DNA of 64,000 bases, from positions 558,001 through 622,000 of the forward strand of contig JADKJL010000012.1 in assembly GCA_016721015.1 (NCBI GenBank). The letters are read 5' to 3'. This DNA is from Lysobacterales bacterium (lineage in GTDB: Bacteria; Pseudomonadota; Gammaproteobacteria; Xanthomonadales; Rhodanobacteraceae). A model generated the notes under the pieces. The model saw only the letters and a list, made by a program, of their open reading frames with translations. It was not told where the DNA came from and did not search any database. This document shows, piece after piece, positions 17,470 through 26,753 of the stretch (the stretch's first letter is position 1; the number at the start of each line of letters is the position of its first letter). A program made the translations under genes and the position numbers.

Positions 17470-17558
17470 GATCGTCCCCTTCCGATTGGTCGCCACCATT
17501 GGGCGCTCATCGAAAGACATGTCGCGGATCAGATCGGGCCGATTGCGGGCAATCGGCG

Positions 17559-18968
17559 TCAGCGGTCTGACCGGGCATCCACGGAATCTTCCGGACGATC
17601 GTGTTCCAACGCCGCGCGCAGCTCGCCGAGTGCCGCTTCGATGGCAGCAGGTTCGCGCAGTGCCTTGCGCGTGCGACCGATGGCCTGACGCACCTCACGG
17701 GGTGTGCGACCGCTTTCGATCAGGGCCACAGCGGGCTCACGGCAGGCAACCAGGCTATCGATCCAGTTCGCCGGTTGTGGTTGATGCGAACGCCGGGTCG
17801 CCCAGCGCGTCGCCCGGAATGCCGGAGCAACGCTTTCGACCTGCGTGATCGCCGCCACGAATGCCGCGCCGGAACCCGGCGCGTTCGCCGGATCAAGTGC
17901 CGCGCTGAACTGCTCCAGCGCATCGGCAATCCGCCTACGCAGCACGTGCCTCGATCGCACCGGCCACACGAACCATGCCGAGACCACGCCGAGAATCGCG
18001 CCAATGATGATTTCCTGCATGCGCAAGACGAGGATCTGGCCCGCGGATTGACCTTCGAAACCTTGCAACAAGGCCATTGCCACCGTGATGAACAACGCCC
18101 ACCACGCATACGAAATCGGACGCAGCCACATGCCGAGGAAAACCGCCAGCAGGATCAGCATCACCGTGGTCGCGTCATGCGCGCCAACCTGCGCCGTGAC
18201 CGTCAGTGCCAACAGGGTGCCGACCATCGCACCAAGCACACGCAATACACTTTTGTAGGCGACATCGAGGCGACCCTGATTGCCTGCGTTGACGATGTAC
18301 GCGGTAAGCACAACCCAGACCCAGCGCTCCGCGAAAAACACGTAGCCGACGACAAACGCCGCGGCCAGCGCGACCATCATCTGCACGGCCATGCGCGTGC
18401 TCGCGACCGGGCGCAACGACTGCGTCGGTTCAACCCGGGCAATCGGGACCGGCGCGCTGCGCACGGGTGGCAGCCAGTACATCCTTCGACCCAACGCGTG
18501 GAACACAGCCACCCAGAGCAAGGCGAGCAAGGCGACGATGATCGGAACCAGCGCGGCCATCGGTTGGGCAAAGCGCGCCGATGGCGTGTACGGGGTGATC
18601 AGGATCACGATGAACGGCAAGCCGATCAGGGAGCCAGCACGGCGCGGGCCAGGCCCGAACCGCCGCATCCAGATCGAGAGGCCCATGCCCGCGACAAAGA
18701 CGATCGCCCCGATCCATGCTTCGTGGCGCAGCAGCATGGCCACCGCCAGCGCGGCCAGGCTGACGATCGGCAGAATCACCGCCGCTTCCAGGCGGCCGCG
18801 CAAATCATGATCCAGGTGACTGCGCGAAAGCGAATAGGCCAGCACGACGGCCAGCGTCAGCGGCCCCTGCTCCGGATCGATGGCCAGCGTGCAGGCCATC
18901 GTCGCAAGTGCCGCCAGCATGGTCAGCACGGCCTCGCGCAACGCATCGAGAATCGGGGCAAGCCTCAA
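17559..18968 (-). CDS. FUSC-family membrane protein (aromatic acid exporter-like)
   Basis: The 469-residue product has two sets of roughly five to six membrane helices separated by a short soluble stretch (about residues 170-195), the layout of the FUSC/YccS-AaeB family of inner-membrane exporters. The second half contains the usual WVVLTAYIVNAGNQGRLD and RVLGAMVGTLLALTVTA, matching the FUSC core where the pattern (T..IV...........R..GT..G) is conserved. A soluble C-terminal domain follows. Substrate unknown; relatives are tied to aromatic carboxylates or fusaric acid. It is 89 bases upstream of creD on the same strand. Confidence 0.85.
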   Translation of the reverse strand: MRLAPILDALREAVLTMLAALATMACTLAIDPEQGPLTLAVVLAYSLSRSHLDHDLRGRLEAAVILPIVSLAALAVAMLLRHEAWIGAIVFVAGMGLSIWMRRFGPGPRRAGSLIGLPFIVILITPYTPSARFAQPMAALVPIIVALLALLWVAVFHALGRRMYWLPPVRSAPVPIARVEPTQSLRPVASTRMAVQMMVALAAAFVVGYVFFAERWVWVVLTAYIVNAGNQGRLDVAYKSVLRVLGAMVGTLLALTVTAQVGAHDATTVMLILLAVFLGMWLRPISYAWWALFITVAMALLQGFEGQSAGQILVLRMQEIIIGAILGVVSAWFVWPVRSRHVLRRRIADALEQFSAALDPANAPGSGAAFVAAITQVESVAPAFRATRWATRRSHQPQPANWIDSLVACREPAVALIESGRTPREVRQAIGRTRKALREPAAIEAALGELRAALEHDRPEDSVDARSDR

Positions 18969-19126
18969 CGACGATCACTCCATCCAGCTTCCGCAAGGCA
19001 CCCCGCAAGTCGCTCGGCAGCAAGGTGCGCATCGCATCATGCCTGATCACACCCTGGCCGTTCCATGCTCCGGCGCTGAACTCCGCGAACGCGCTTGCTC
19101 ACCCTGCAAGGACGGGATCCAGACGC

Positions 19127-20533
19127 CTACATCTGGGAAAGCAGTTCGAGTATCCGGCCGGTCACGGATTGCACGTTGTACTGATCGATTCCACCGCTGT
19201 CGCTGTTGGACATCGCGATCAGCACATACGGATCCTCGCCGGCGTTCTCGAGCATCCAGGCATGGGTGAGGACATGGAACCCGTTGACGCCCGAGGCGAG
19301 CGAACCGCCCTTGTACCAGACCCGATCCCAGCGATTGCGTACTTCAGGCTGGGCCACTCCGGCCCCAAGGGCCGCGTCGGCGGTCTTGAACGCTTCCGAT
19401 CCCTGTGGCAGTCGACGCAGCTTGGCGAAGGCACGGCAGATGTCATACGGGCTGGCACGCCAGGTTCCAGACGTCAGCAGCGCTTCGTGGAAATACGCTC
19501 CGCCATTGTTCGGCCCGAGCGGCTCGATGTTGTCGTGCAGAAACTGGTACTTGAACGGTTGCGTGCCATTGACGTAGCTGAGCGCCTGCGGCAGAGGAAA
19601 AGAAAGGAATACGTGAAACTGTTCACTGATGCCAAGGAAGGGTCGCAGCAAGTCCGGCTGGGCTACGCCGTATTCGGCCACGATCTGATCGAGACGCGTG
19701 CGGCCAACGCGCTGATGCAGCAGATCGGTTGCCGTGTTGTCGCTGATGCCGATCATCAGGCGCGCCAGGTCGCCGACCGGGAACGGCGTATTCAGCGGCT
19801 CGCTGTTGATCGTGCCGCCGGGCGCCAGCTCACTGGCAACCAGCGGCAGGATGTCCGACGCCGACAGCGTGCCTTCGACTATGGATTGCGCGACACCGCC
19901 AAGCAGCCAGATCTTGAAGATCGAGGCGGTCGCCCGCGGCGTGTTGGCGTTACGATCCTGCATCGTCGTGCACTGGTTGGCGCTGTTGATGCGACCCACC
20001 AGTAGCGCAGGCGCGGAAGAGAGCGTGGCGAACTTGTCTGCGGCCTGGACCATCGTCAGGGTCTGATCGGCTGCGTATTGCACCGATCCGTAGTAATCCT
20101 GCACGTAGATCTCGACGATCTTTTTTGCACCGGCGTAGTGCGCACCGATCGTCACGTAGCCGAATGGCAAAGGATCTCCCGGAGATTTGATCACGATTAC
20201 GGTCTTCACCGGCGTCACCGCAACCACATCGGCAATCCTGGCGTTCGGGTGCTCACTGCGCACCTGGTTCACGAATGCCGCCATGGAAGTCAGATCGAAC
20301 ACCGGATCGAAATGCGCAGTGGCTTCAGCCAGCGTCGTCGTCTCACCCGCCGCCAGTTCGCTGATCAGCCATTGCAACTGGTCGACGGCCGGTCCTGGCG
20401 GCAACTGGTAGGTGCCGGCCACGAATGGAAACTGCGGCGTGATTGAAGGCGGATCGAAGCTGTCGACAAAAAGCTGGGCCTGCGCGACGGGCAACACGGC
20501 GAGACTGAGCAACGCCAGGATGAAGTGTTTCAT
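19127..20533 (-). CDS. Secreted class A beta-lactamase-fold serine hydrolase
   Basis: A 468-residue exported protein. The start is the ATG at 20533 behind GGAGGA; an in-frame TTG two codons earlier is not needed. The signal peptide is MKHFILALLSLAVLPVAQA. The C-terminal half has the three class A marks: S204-x-x-K207 in TASIFKIWLL, S264-D-N in GISDNTATDLL, and K-G-G in WYKGGSLASGV. The first 150 residues form an extra N-terminal domain with a DUF-like fold (KTVIVIKSPGDPLPFGY), so it is longer than a true class A beta-lactamase. Activity on beta-lactams, peptides or esters cannot be told. The mature N-terminus begins QLFVDSFDPP. Confidence 0.85.
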   Translation of the reverse strand: MKHFILALLSLAVLPVAQAQLFVDSFDPPSITPQFPFVAGTYQLPPGPAVDQLQWLISELAAGETTTLAEATAHFDPVFDLTSMAAFVNQVRSEHPNARIADVVAVTPVKTVIVIKSPGDPLPFGYVTIGAHYAGAKKIVEIYVQDYYGSVQYAADQTLTMVQAADKFATLSSAPALLVGRINSANQCTTMQDRNANTPRATASIFKIWLLGGVAQSIVEGTLSASDILPLVASELAPGGTINSEPLNTPFPVGDLARLMIGISDNTATDLLHQRVGRTRLDQIVAEYGVAQPDLLRPFLGISEQFHVFLSFPLPQALSYVNGTQPFKYQFLHDNIEPLGPNNGGAYFHEALLTSGTWRASPYDICRAFAKLRRLPQGSEAFKTADAALGAGVAQPEVRNRWDRVWYKGGSLASGVNGFHVLTHAWMLENAGEDPYVLIAMSNSDSGGIDQYNVQSVTGRILELLSQM

Positions 20534-20803
20534 GGGCAATCCTCCGTTCTGGACACGACCGCCCGCGCAAAACGGCGAACGGCTCGGAACTCTTCGGAAT
20601 TGTTTGCGCAGGAACGCGGAAAACCGGCTCAGGCCGCCACTGAGCGCGCATCACCGTCATCCTGGCGAGCTTCCGGAGCGAGATCGGAAACACCGAAGCA
20701 GCAAGCTGATCACGCAATGCAAACCCGGGAACCACGGCATGGATATCCCGGCCCACGCGGATGATCAGGCAGCAAGACATTGCAGCCTTGGCCACATCCA
20801 GGT
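20534..20803. other. intergenic region without recognised gene
   Basis: About 270 bases between the divergently read serine hydrolase and the AbrB/Doc pair. It must hold the hydrolase promoter; no convincing promoter boxes, RNA gene or repeat was identified by eye. Confidence 0.5.
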
Positions 20804-20817
20804 ATAACGCACGTTAT
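20804..20817. promoter_or_regulatory. palindromic candidate operator of the AbrB/Doc pair
   Basis: ATAACG-CA-CGTTAT is a perfect 6-bp inverted repeat 18 bases before the antitoxin start and sits inside the AT-rich stretch GGTATAACGCACGTTATAACC. Its position fits both a -10 region and autorepression by the AbrB-type antitoxin (inference). Confidence 0.5.
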
Positions 20818-20835
20818 AACCATCAGGAGCGCACC

Positions 20836-21057
20836 ATGAAACTGAAAATCACCACCATCGGCAATTCCGCCGGCATCATCCTGCCGCGCGAACTGATGGC
20901 ACGACTGCGCCTGGAGAAAGGCGATGAGTTGTTCGCCCTGGAAACCCCGGACGGCATCCGCCTGACCACCTACGACCCGAACCTGGTCCAGCAGATGGAT
21001 GTGGCTGAGGTAGTCATGCGCAAGCGTCGCACGCTCCTGCACAAGCTCGCGCAATAG
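20836..21057 (+). CDS. AbrB/MazE-type antitoxin DNA-binding protein
   Basis: A 73-residue SpoVT-AbrB swapped-hairpin protein. The core KLKITTIGNSAGIILPREL is the classical DNA-binding hairpin, followed by ALETPDGIRLTTYDPN. Start ATG 20836 follows CAGGAG with proper spacing. It lies nine bases before a Doc toxin gene, the pairing known as a Doc-type toxin with an AbrB-family antitoxin. It should bind the palindrome just upstream and neutralise the toxin with its C-terminal helix. Confidence 0.9.
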   Translation: MKLKITTIGNSAGIILPRELMARLRLEKGDELFALETPDGIRLTTYDPNLVQQMDVAEVVMRKRRTLLHKLAQ

Positions 21058-21065
21058 GAGTTCCC

Positions 21066-21494
21066 ATGATCATCTGGATCGAGAGGTCGTTCGCTATCGC
21101 GATCCACGAGCGCCAACTCGCCGAGCATGGCGGAGGTATCGGCGTACGCGATGAGAACATGCTGGATTCCGTCCTGGCCCGCCCACAGCAGCTGCGTGCC
21201 GACGGCGATCCACCGCCAGATCTTGCCGATCTCGCCGCCAGCCTCGCCTTCGGCTTGGCACGCAACCATCCCTTCGTTGACGGCAACAAGCGCACGGCTG
21301 CGGTCGCGTGTGAAACGTTCATCATGCTCAATGGCGGCATTCTCGATGCGGATGATCTGGAACTCTATCCCCGCTACGTCGCATTGGCAGAAGGCAGCCT
21401 GCCCGAAGCCGAATTCGCCGACTGGTTGCGACAGCACATCACACTCGATGCGGGGAAACGCGTGAACGAGCCGCGTGCACGTTACGCCCGCTGA
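21066..21494 (+). CDS. doc: Death-on-curing (Doc/Fic) family toxin
   Basis: Doc phosphorylates elongation factor EF-Tu and stops translation. The 142-residue protein carries the Fic/Doc motif HPFVDGNKRTA at its centre, with the catalytic histidine and the phosphate-binding GNKR; the final residues LPEAEFADWLRQHI are typical of chromosomal Doc relatives. It is paired with the AbrB-type gene upstream. A start at ATG 21066 has an AATAGGAG ribosome binding site. Both genes are intact. Confidence 0.9.
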   Translation: MIIWIERSFAIAIHERQLAEHGGGIGVRDENMLDSVLARPQQLRADGDPPPDLADLAASLAFGLARNHPFVDGNKRTAAVACETFIMLNGGILDADDLELYPRYVALAEGSLPEAEFADWLRQHITLDAGKRVNEPRARYAR

Positions 21495-21715
21495 AGCCTT
21501 CCGCTCCCGACAGTCACACCGGCTGGCGCAAGAAAACAGGAACCTGGCCGGAAAACGCCTCGCGGCCGTTGACAAGGTCATGCCCGGCGCGTTCGTCGTC
21601 ACCTGCCCGCGCTTGCACCACCGCGCAACAGCCGATCAAAGGGCGCGCACAACCTGCGCCTGCCTTTGGCAAAGAACCCAGGCGCTCATGCCCTGCACTT
21701 TGCGCAGACGATCGC

Positions 21716-22093
21716 TCAGCCCACCACCGGTATGTTGGGCATCTGTGGATCGCAGTTGATCAGCACGTCCATCTTGGTGTCCTTGACCAGGACCGAGATG
21801 CTGATCAGGGTCTTCTGGGTGTTCTGATTGAGCATGGTGAAACTTCTGCCATCCGTTGACTTTACCACCTCGCTCAACTGGTACTTGGAATCCGAGGTGA
21901 CGAAATCTTGCATCGAGAAGTGCGATTCTGTTTCGGAACTGAACTTGAAAACGAGCTTTGTCGGCGATTGCGTGACCAGGATGATATCCGGCGTGAACGA
22001 GTAGAAGTAACGTCCGCGCCCGGTGTTGCCTCCCGAATCAACGGCGGCGACTGAAAGCTCAACGACCAGCTCAGGCTTTTCCGATCCACTCAT
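21716..22093 (-). CDS. Small protein, possibly DP-EP family
   Basis: The 125-residue product has no signal peptide and is predicted to be mostly beta strand (ELVVELSVAAVDSGG, SPTKLVFKFSSETESHF, KTLISISVLVKDTKMDVLI). The ending INCDPQMPNIPVVG resembles the Asp-Pro-containing tail of DP-EP family proteins, a group of uncharacterised small beta proteins; I hold this only loosely. It overlaps the stop of the upstream CadC-STAND gene by four bases (ATGA), so the two are translated together. Function unknown. Confidence 0.6.
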   Translation of the reverse strand: MSGSEKPELVVELSVAAVDSGGNTGRGRYFYSFTPDIILVTQSPTKLVFKFSSETESHFSMQDFVTSDSKYQLSEVVKSTDGRSFTMLNQNTQKTLISISVLVKDTKMDVLINCDPQMPNIPVVG

Positions 22094-25000
22094 TGCACAT
22101 CCTCCAGAATAGAAATTATTGAATCATAGCTTGGCCTATCAAAGCCCACGGAAGCAAGATATTTTCTTCCCACTTCTGCATCTGTGCGTTTTCCCAATCG
22201 CTTCAACAGCCTCACCCTGATATCCAGAACCTGAATGTCGTCCGTGCTCGGGGCGATCGCGTTCAACTCGTCGAGCGTTTGCTGCCACGACGCGATCGAG
22301 GCTTGCCTGCCCTCTTGCCGGGCGCGAATGTCGCTGACCACAAGCCTCAGTTCGTAGCGAACGGATCTGTCGCCGCCAGGCTCACCCGCTGGCGGAATCG
22401 GCCCCAGGCGCTCAAGGGCACGCTCGGCAAGCGACATCGCCTTGTCACCTCCACGTGCAACGTCTGCAACCGCCATGCGCCCCAGGATCTGACTCTCAAG
22501 CATTCGCCATTCGTGATTTCCCGGATTCTTCGCACTCAGCGCTTTCAGCTTTTCCTCGACCTCCGCCAACGAGTCAAGAACTGACGAAGGTGATCCGCTC
22601 ATGAATTTCAGCCATGCCCGCTGCTGCTGGACGAACAGGCGATCCCGGGCCCAATTCGCATTGTCGGGATCATGACTGCTCAAGGTGTCGAGCAGCCCGT
22701 CGGCAATCCCGAGTTCGACGTCCGCTGCAAGCAGATCGCCCCGGTCGAAATCGAGCAGGCCCAGGTTCATCCGGATCGTCGCTTCGCGATGCTTCCAGAC
22801 GATTTCCTCCGGCGCGAGCGTTGCCCCGCGCCGAATCCTTTCGAGCGCCTGCATCAAGCTGCTGCGCGCCTCAGACATTCGACCGACACTCGCCAGCGAC
22901 GAGGCCCGCCAGGATTCACTATCGGCCAGATCCGCAAGGATCGACCGATCATCCGGCTTTCGATCCAGGACTTCGCGTTTCAATTGGATCGACTTCTCGA
23001 ATGACGCAGCGGCCGCCTCGAAGCGGCCATCGTCGCGATCGAGCACACCAAGATTGTTCAGCGCATAGGATCGTTCAAGGGTGGCATCGATGCTGGCGTT
23101 GTCGTGTTTCAGCCAGTCCTCGGTCACGCGGGCATAGGAGTTCCACGACTCCCGAGCCAGCTCGACCTGGCGGGCGCGATAGTGCACGAAACCTTGCCAA
23201 TAGGCGGCATTTCCCAGTTGCCGGAGGACATCGACATCCAGCGGCTGCCGGGTTCTGAGATCCTCAAGCAGCGATCTTGCCTGCGTGAATTTCTTCAGTG
23301 CCTCGCCATCACGGCCTTGTTGCAGCTTGATTTCACCCAGTCGAAGTTGCGTCTCAGCCCAGAACCGCAGGCTGGTTGACGTGGTCAGTTTGTCGCTTGC
23401 ACTCAGGTAGCGATCCGCGGCATCGACCACGCCATCCAGAAGGGAAATCTTTCCCAACGGCTGCAGCTGCCGGAACAGGTCGTCCAGCATGAAATCGACC
23501 AGATGCTCGGCATCGTTGCGTTGCCGCTGGGCAATCGTGCGCTCGCGAATCGCGAACCAGGCGGCCAGGCTCGTGCTGAACGCGAGAACCACAAGAACGG
23601 CAATACCCGCATTGCGCAGCTGGAGGAAGCGCTGATGCCTACTGCGCGAAGCATTGATGAATTCATCCACCAGCGAACTGCCATCATGCAGCCTCTCGCG
23701 TTGCAGCGTCTTGCCCTCCTCAAGCGGCAGCCCTCGGGTAAGCAGCAGATCGGTCGGTCGACCACGCTGGTTCCAGCGATTTGCCGCCAATTTCAACCTG
23801 CCCTGCAGGGCGAGCAATGCACGGTTTCGCTGGATCCAGTCCACCGCACGCGGCCAGTGCCGGAGCAGCGCATCATGCGCCGTTCGCACGACCGTTTCCG
23901 ACGTCGAACAGGAGACGACAAAGAGTCGTTCGGCAACAAAGACATCGACGAGTTCGATTTCCCCGGGCCCCATCCGCTCCAGCGACACCGGCAGGCTGCG
24001 GACCACGGAACTCTCTTCGGCCGCATCGACCATCTTCGACAGCAAGGTCGGCAAGGCCTTGCGCTGCGCTTCGTCCAGACCCGCGAACGCATTTTCCGCG
24101 TGGCGTGAAAGCGCTCCGGAGAGTCCGCCGATGTCCCGATATGCCTGGAATGTCAGCTCACCATCCCCGGAACGGGATTCATACAAGGCATCGAGAAGAT
24201 GCTGCAGCATCGGCAGGCATTCGGGCTGACCAATTGCCGCCTCGAGAATGACGTCATCGAGCCGCTCCCGTCCGAGCGGATCCAGCGCATATCTCAATCC
24301 GGCCAGTTGCGCCGGTCCGCGGACGATCTCGGCCAGCTCGCCGGCACCCGGCGGCTCGATATCGACATGGCCCTCGCTCCCCTTGAGCTCGATCAAAGCG
24401 GGTGCCGTCGAGATCCGGTGGTATTCGCTGCTTCGACACGCGGCGAGGATCGCGAAGATCGGCGATCGAGAAAGCGCGGACAGCGCAGCGATGAAAGGCT
24501 CCACGTCAACCGGGTCGCGCATGAGTTGATCCAGCTCGTCGGCGACCAGGACGAATCCACAATGCGATGAATCGCGCGGCCTGCGCGACCGTAAACGGTG
24601 GCCGGCCGAGTCGATCAGGCGCTGGGGATGCGCACGCAGATCGGCGCGTATTGCGGTGGTTTCGGTCGCATGGAAAACCGGCTCGCCATCCACCCGCAAC
24701 GCGCAGAGCGCACCGGCAAGCGCATCGATGGCGGAGCCTTCTCCAACCACAAGTTCCGCATGGGCGACGCTCTGCCAGCCGCTGCGACCGCCGCGTTGCA
24801 ACAGCTCTGGCAGCACACCGGCCTTGAGCAGCGAGCTCTTGCCGACACCACTCGGGCCGACGCACAGGACAAAGGCGACGCCACGCTGGCGTTGCCTGTC
24901 GAGTGCACCCAGCACTTTCTCCACGAGTCGCTTTCGCCCGAAAAAGACGGCGGCATGTGCGACGCCGAATTCCTCAAGTCCGCGAAACGGGCTGCCGCTG

Positions 25001-25374
25001 TTCCAGGTCGAACGTTCGGCAGGGCTGGCGGACGAGCCGTCGGCAAACTGGACCGGTGGCACCAGGCGATAGCCGCGCTTGCGTACGGTTTCGACAAACC
25101 GGGAAGCGCGCGAATCATCGCCGACCGCCTTGCGCAGCTGGGCAATCGCCTTGTGCAACGGGGAATCGCCGTAGAACGTGCCCTTCCAGACCTTGACCAA
25201 CAGGTCGTCGGCGCTCAACACCTCGCCATTGGCTTCGGCCAGCGCGCACAGCACCTGCATCGTGCGCGGCTCGACATGGATCACATCGGTGCCGCGAATC
25301 AGCGCGCATTCCGAGGGTCGCACCAGCCACTCGCCAGCGCGAAAGGGATTCCCGGACGACTGATTCGATGTCAC
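22090..25374 (-). CDS. CadC-type winged-helix / nSTAND1 NTPase / TPR-like fusion regulator
   Basis: I choose the GTG at 25374 because GAGGAGGCGAA precedes it; an ATG 48 bases earlier is possible. The 1094 residues read in order as follows. First, an OmpR/CadC-type winged helix (about 12-107; VEPRTMQVLCALAEANGEVL and LRKAVGDD..FVETVRKRGYRL). Second, an nSTAND1 NTPase that opens with SPFRGLEEFGVAHAAVFFGR and has Walker A GPSGVGKSSLLKAG (173-186) and FVLVADELDQL as the Walker B-like strand. Third, one membrane helix near residue 590 (AGIAVLVVLAFSTSLAAWFA). Fourth, a long helical C-terminus of TPR-like repeats. This is a single-chain sensor-regulator: DNA binding in the cytoplasm and repeats presumably in the periplasm. 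The gene faces the metallo-hydrolase gene across about 167 bases, the likely promoter it controls (inference). Confidence 0.85.
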   Translation of the reverse strand: MTSNQSSGNPFRAGEWLVRPSECALIRGTDVIHVEPRTMQVLCALAEANGEVLSADDLLVKVWKGTFYGDSPLHKAIAQLRKAVGDDSRASRFVETVRKRGYRLVPPVQFADGSSASPAERSTWNSGSPFRGLEEFGVAHAAVFFGRKRLVEKVLGALDRQRQRGVAFVLCVGPSGVGKSSLLKAGVLPELLQRGGRSGWQSVAHAELVVGEGSAIDALAGALCALRVDGEPVFHATETTAIRADLRAHPQRLIDSAGHRLRSRRPRDSSHCGFVLVADELDQLMRDPVDVEPFIAALSALSRSPIFAILAACRSSEYHRISTAPALIELKGSEGHVDIEPPGAGELAEIVRGPAQLAGLRYALDPLGRERLDDVILEAAIGQPECLPMLQHLLDALYESRSGDGELTFQAYRDIGGLSGALSRHAENAFAGLDEAQRKALPTLLSKMVDAAEESSVVRSLPVSLERMGPGEIELVDVFVAERLFVVSCSTSETVVRTAHDALLRHWPRAVDWIQRNRALLALQGRLKLAANRWNQRGRPTDLLLTRGLPLEEGKTLQRERLHDGSSLVDEFINASRSRHQRFLQLRNAGIAVLVVLAFSTSLAAWFAIRERTIAQRQRNDAEHLVDFMLDDLFRQLQPLGKISLLDGVVDAADRYLSASDKLTTSTSLRFWAETQLRLGEIKLQQGRDGEALKKFTQARSLLEDLRTRQPLDVDVLRQLGNAAYWQGFVHYRARQVELARESWNSYARVTEDWLKHDNASIDATLERSYALNNLGVLDRDDGRFEAAAASFEKSIQLKREVLDRKPDDRSILADLADSESWRASSLASVGRMSEARSSLMQALERIRRGATLAPEEIVWKHREATIRMNLGLLDFDRGDLLAADVELGIADGLLDTLSSHDPDNANWARDRLFVQQQRAWLKFMSGSPSSVLDSLAEVEEKLKALSAKNPGNHEWRMLESQILGRMAVADVARGGDKAMSLAERALERLGPIPPAGEPGGDRSVRYELRLVVSDIRARQEGRQASIASWQQTLDELNAIAPSTDDIQVLDIRVRLLKRLGKRTDAEVGRKYLASVGFDRPSYDSIISILEDVQ

Positions 25375-25432
25375 TTCGCCTCCTCGCTCGCCTGAAATTG
25401 AATCAGCCTGGCCATGCAACATATTGGTTTAA

Positions 25433-25452
25433 TTACGATTTTCGGATCGTAA
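25433..25452. promoter_or_regulatory. inverted repeat in the divergent promoter region
   Basis: TTACGAT and ATCGTAA form perfect 7-bp arms around TTTCGG between the divergent CadC-STAND gene and the MBL-fold lipoprotein gene. The region is locally AT-rich. It is a candidate binding site for the winged-helix domain of the neighbouring regulator (inference). Confidence 0.45.
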
Positions 25453-25541
25453 GGTTTTCGTCAGGTCAGCCGGGCGTGAACTGCCAATGATCGGCTCACG
25501 CACCGCCGACCGTGGAAGTGCGACCTCTCCGGAGACCTGCG

Positions 25542-26654
25542 ATGAAATGCCTTCACCTCAGCAAGCCCGTCAAAATCCTGACCCTGAGCGCCATGCTCAT
25601 TCTCATTGGTTGCCAGGGATTGCCCCCGCGGCAATCACCCGGCGACCATGCGCCGTCGATCGGCAAAGGGGAGTTGAAGCGCGCAGGACCCGATTCAAAT
25701 TATCGGAAATTTGCGCCTCGTGTAAAGAACAACAACGAGATCGAGATCCACATGCTGCCGGTAGGCGGCGGAATGTGCCAGGTGGTCAACTGTCCTGGAA
25801 ACAACAACCCCGCTCCCTTGTTGATTGATTGCGGCGCCTCGGCCGGTTCACTGGGCGCCAACGATCTGAGCAAGGCCGACGCCGTCGCGCGGACGCAGGC
25901 ATTGCTCGGCGGGCGTGTCACGACCGTCGTGTTGAGCCATTCCGATTCCGACCACAACAACTACATCCCGGACGTCTTCCCCAACGTCAACCAGGTCGGC
26001 ACGTTGTGGGTGGGCAGCCAGTTCAACCGATATCCCGTTGCCGTACAGACCTGGATCAATGATGTTGCGGCAGCCGGCATCGTCGTGCGCAGGAATTTCC
26101 CGGCCGGCTGGAGCAACAACGGCAATGCGGTACTCGAACTCGCCTGTGGGAGTGCGCGAACCTTTGTATTGACGGTCAACAGCGATGTCGGCGCCAACGA
26201 CGGCAGCATGATGCTGAGCATCGATCATGGCGACACCCACATGATCTTTCCGGGCGATGCGACCAAGAAAGCCCAGGACTGGGCCATGGTGAACTTCCCG
26301 AACCCGCTGCTGCGCTCGGATCTGGTTGCGATGAGTCATCACGGTGCCGACAGCCATGGCAGCAATGACGATGACTGGGCGTTTGCAACCGAACCACGCT
26401 ATCTGTTCGCCAGCGCCGGCGTTTCCTACTACCACCCGCGTTGCGACTCGGGTCAGCGCTACATCAACGCAGGGCGGGTTCTCGCCGCGCCAATCCACGC
26501 CTACAAATGCGGCTACTCGGGGTACTGGAGCGCCCAGTCGACCACGGCCACCGCCATCTACAACACCGAAGACGTTGGCGAAGTCGTCATCACCGCCACC
26601 GACGATCCCGCCACCATCCGAGTGACCTGCAGCGGCTTGGCCTGCAGCTATTGA
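25542..26654 (+). CDS. Metallo-beta-lactamase-fold lipoprotein, ComEC/Rec2-like
   Basis: A 370-residue protein starting at ATG 25542 (GGAG upstream). It has a lipoprotein signal with lipobox LIGC at Cys24. The metal site HSDSDHNN at residues 133-140 matches the HxDxDH motif; later motifs are MIFPGDAT and MSHHGADSHG, the arrangement of the ComEC C-terminal hydrolase domain. A Cys-rich end (CGYSGY, CSGLACSY) could form disulfides. It lacks the ComEC membrane channel, so it is a stand-alone exported hydrolase whose substrate might be nucleic acid or another phosphoester. It is the first gene of the unit transcribed away from the CadC-STAND regulator. Confidence 0.85.
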   Translation: MKCLHLSKPVKILTLSAMLILIGCQGLPPRQSPGDHAPSIGKGELKRAGPDSNYRKFAPRVKNNNEIEIHMLPVGGGMCQVVNCPGNNNPAPLLIDCGASAGSLGANDLSKADAVARTQALLGGRVTTVVLSHSDSDHNNYIPDVFPNVNQVGTLWVGSQFNRYPVAVQTWINDVAAAGIVVRRNFPAGWSNNGNAVLELACGSARTFVLTVNSDVGANDGSMMLSIDHGDTHMIFPGDATKKAQDWAMVNFPNPLLRSDLVAMSHHGADSHGSNDDDWAFATEPRYLFASAGVSYYHPRCDSGQRYINAGRVLAAPIHAYKCGYSGYWSAQSTTATAIYNTEDVGEVVITATDDPATIRVTCSGLACSY

Positions 26655-26753
26655 TCGATCTTCCGACCTTCATCACATCGACGCCCTTGGCGTCGGTGCC
26701 GGTGACCATCGCCCCGATCCCTGTCGGGGCACCACAACCCAGAGGACAACATC

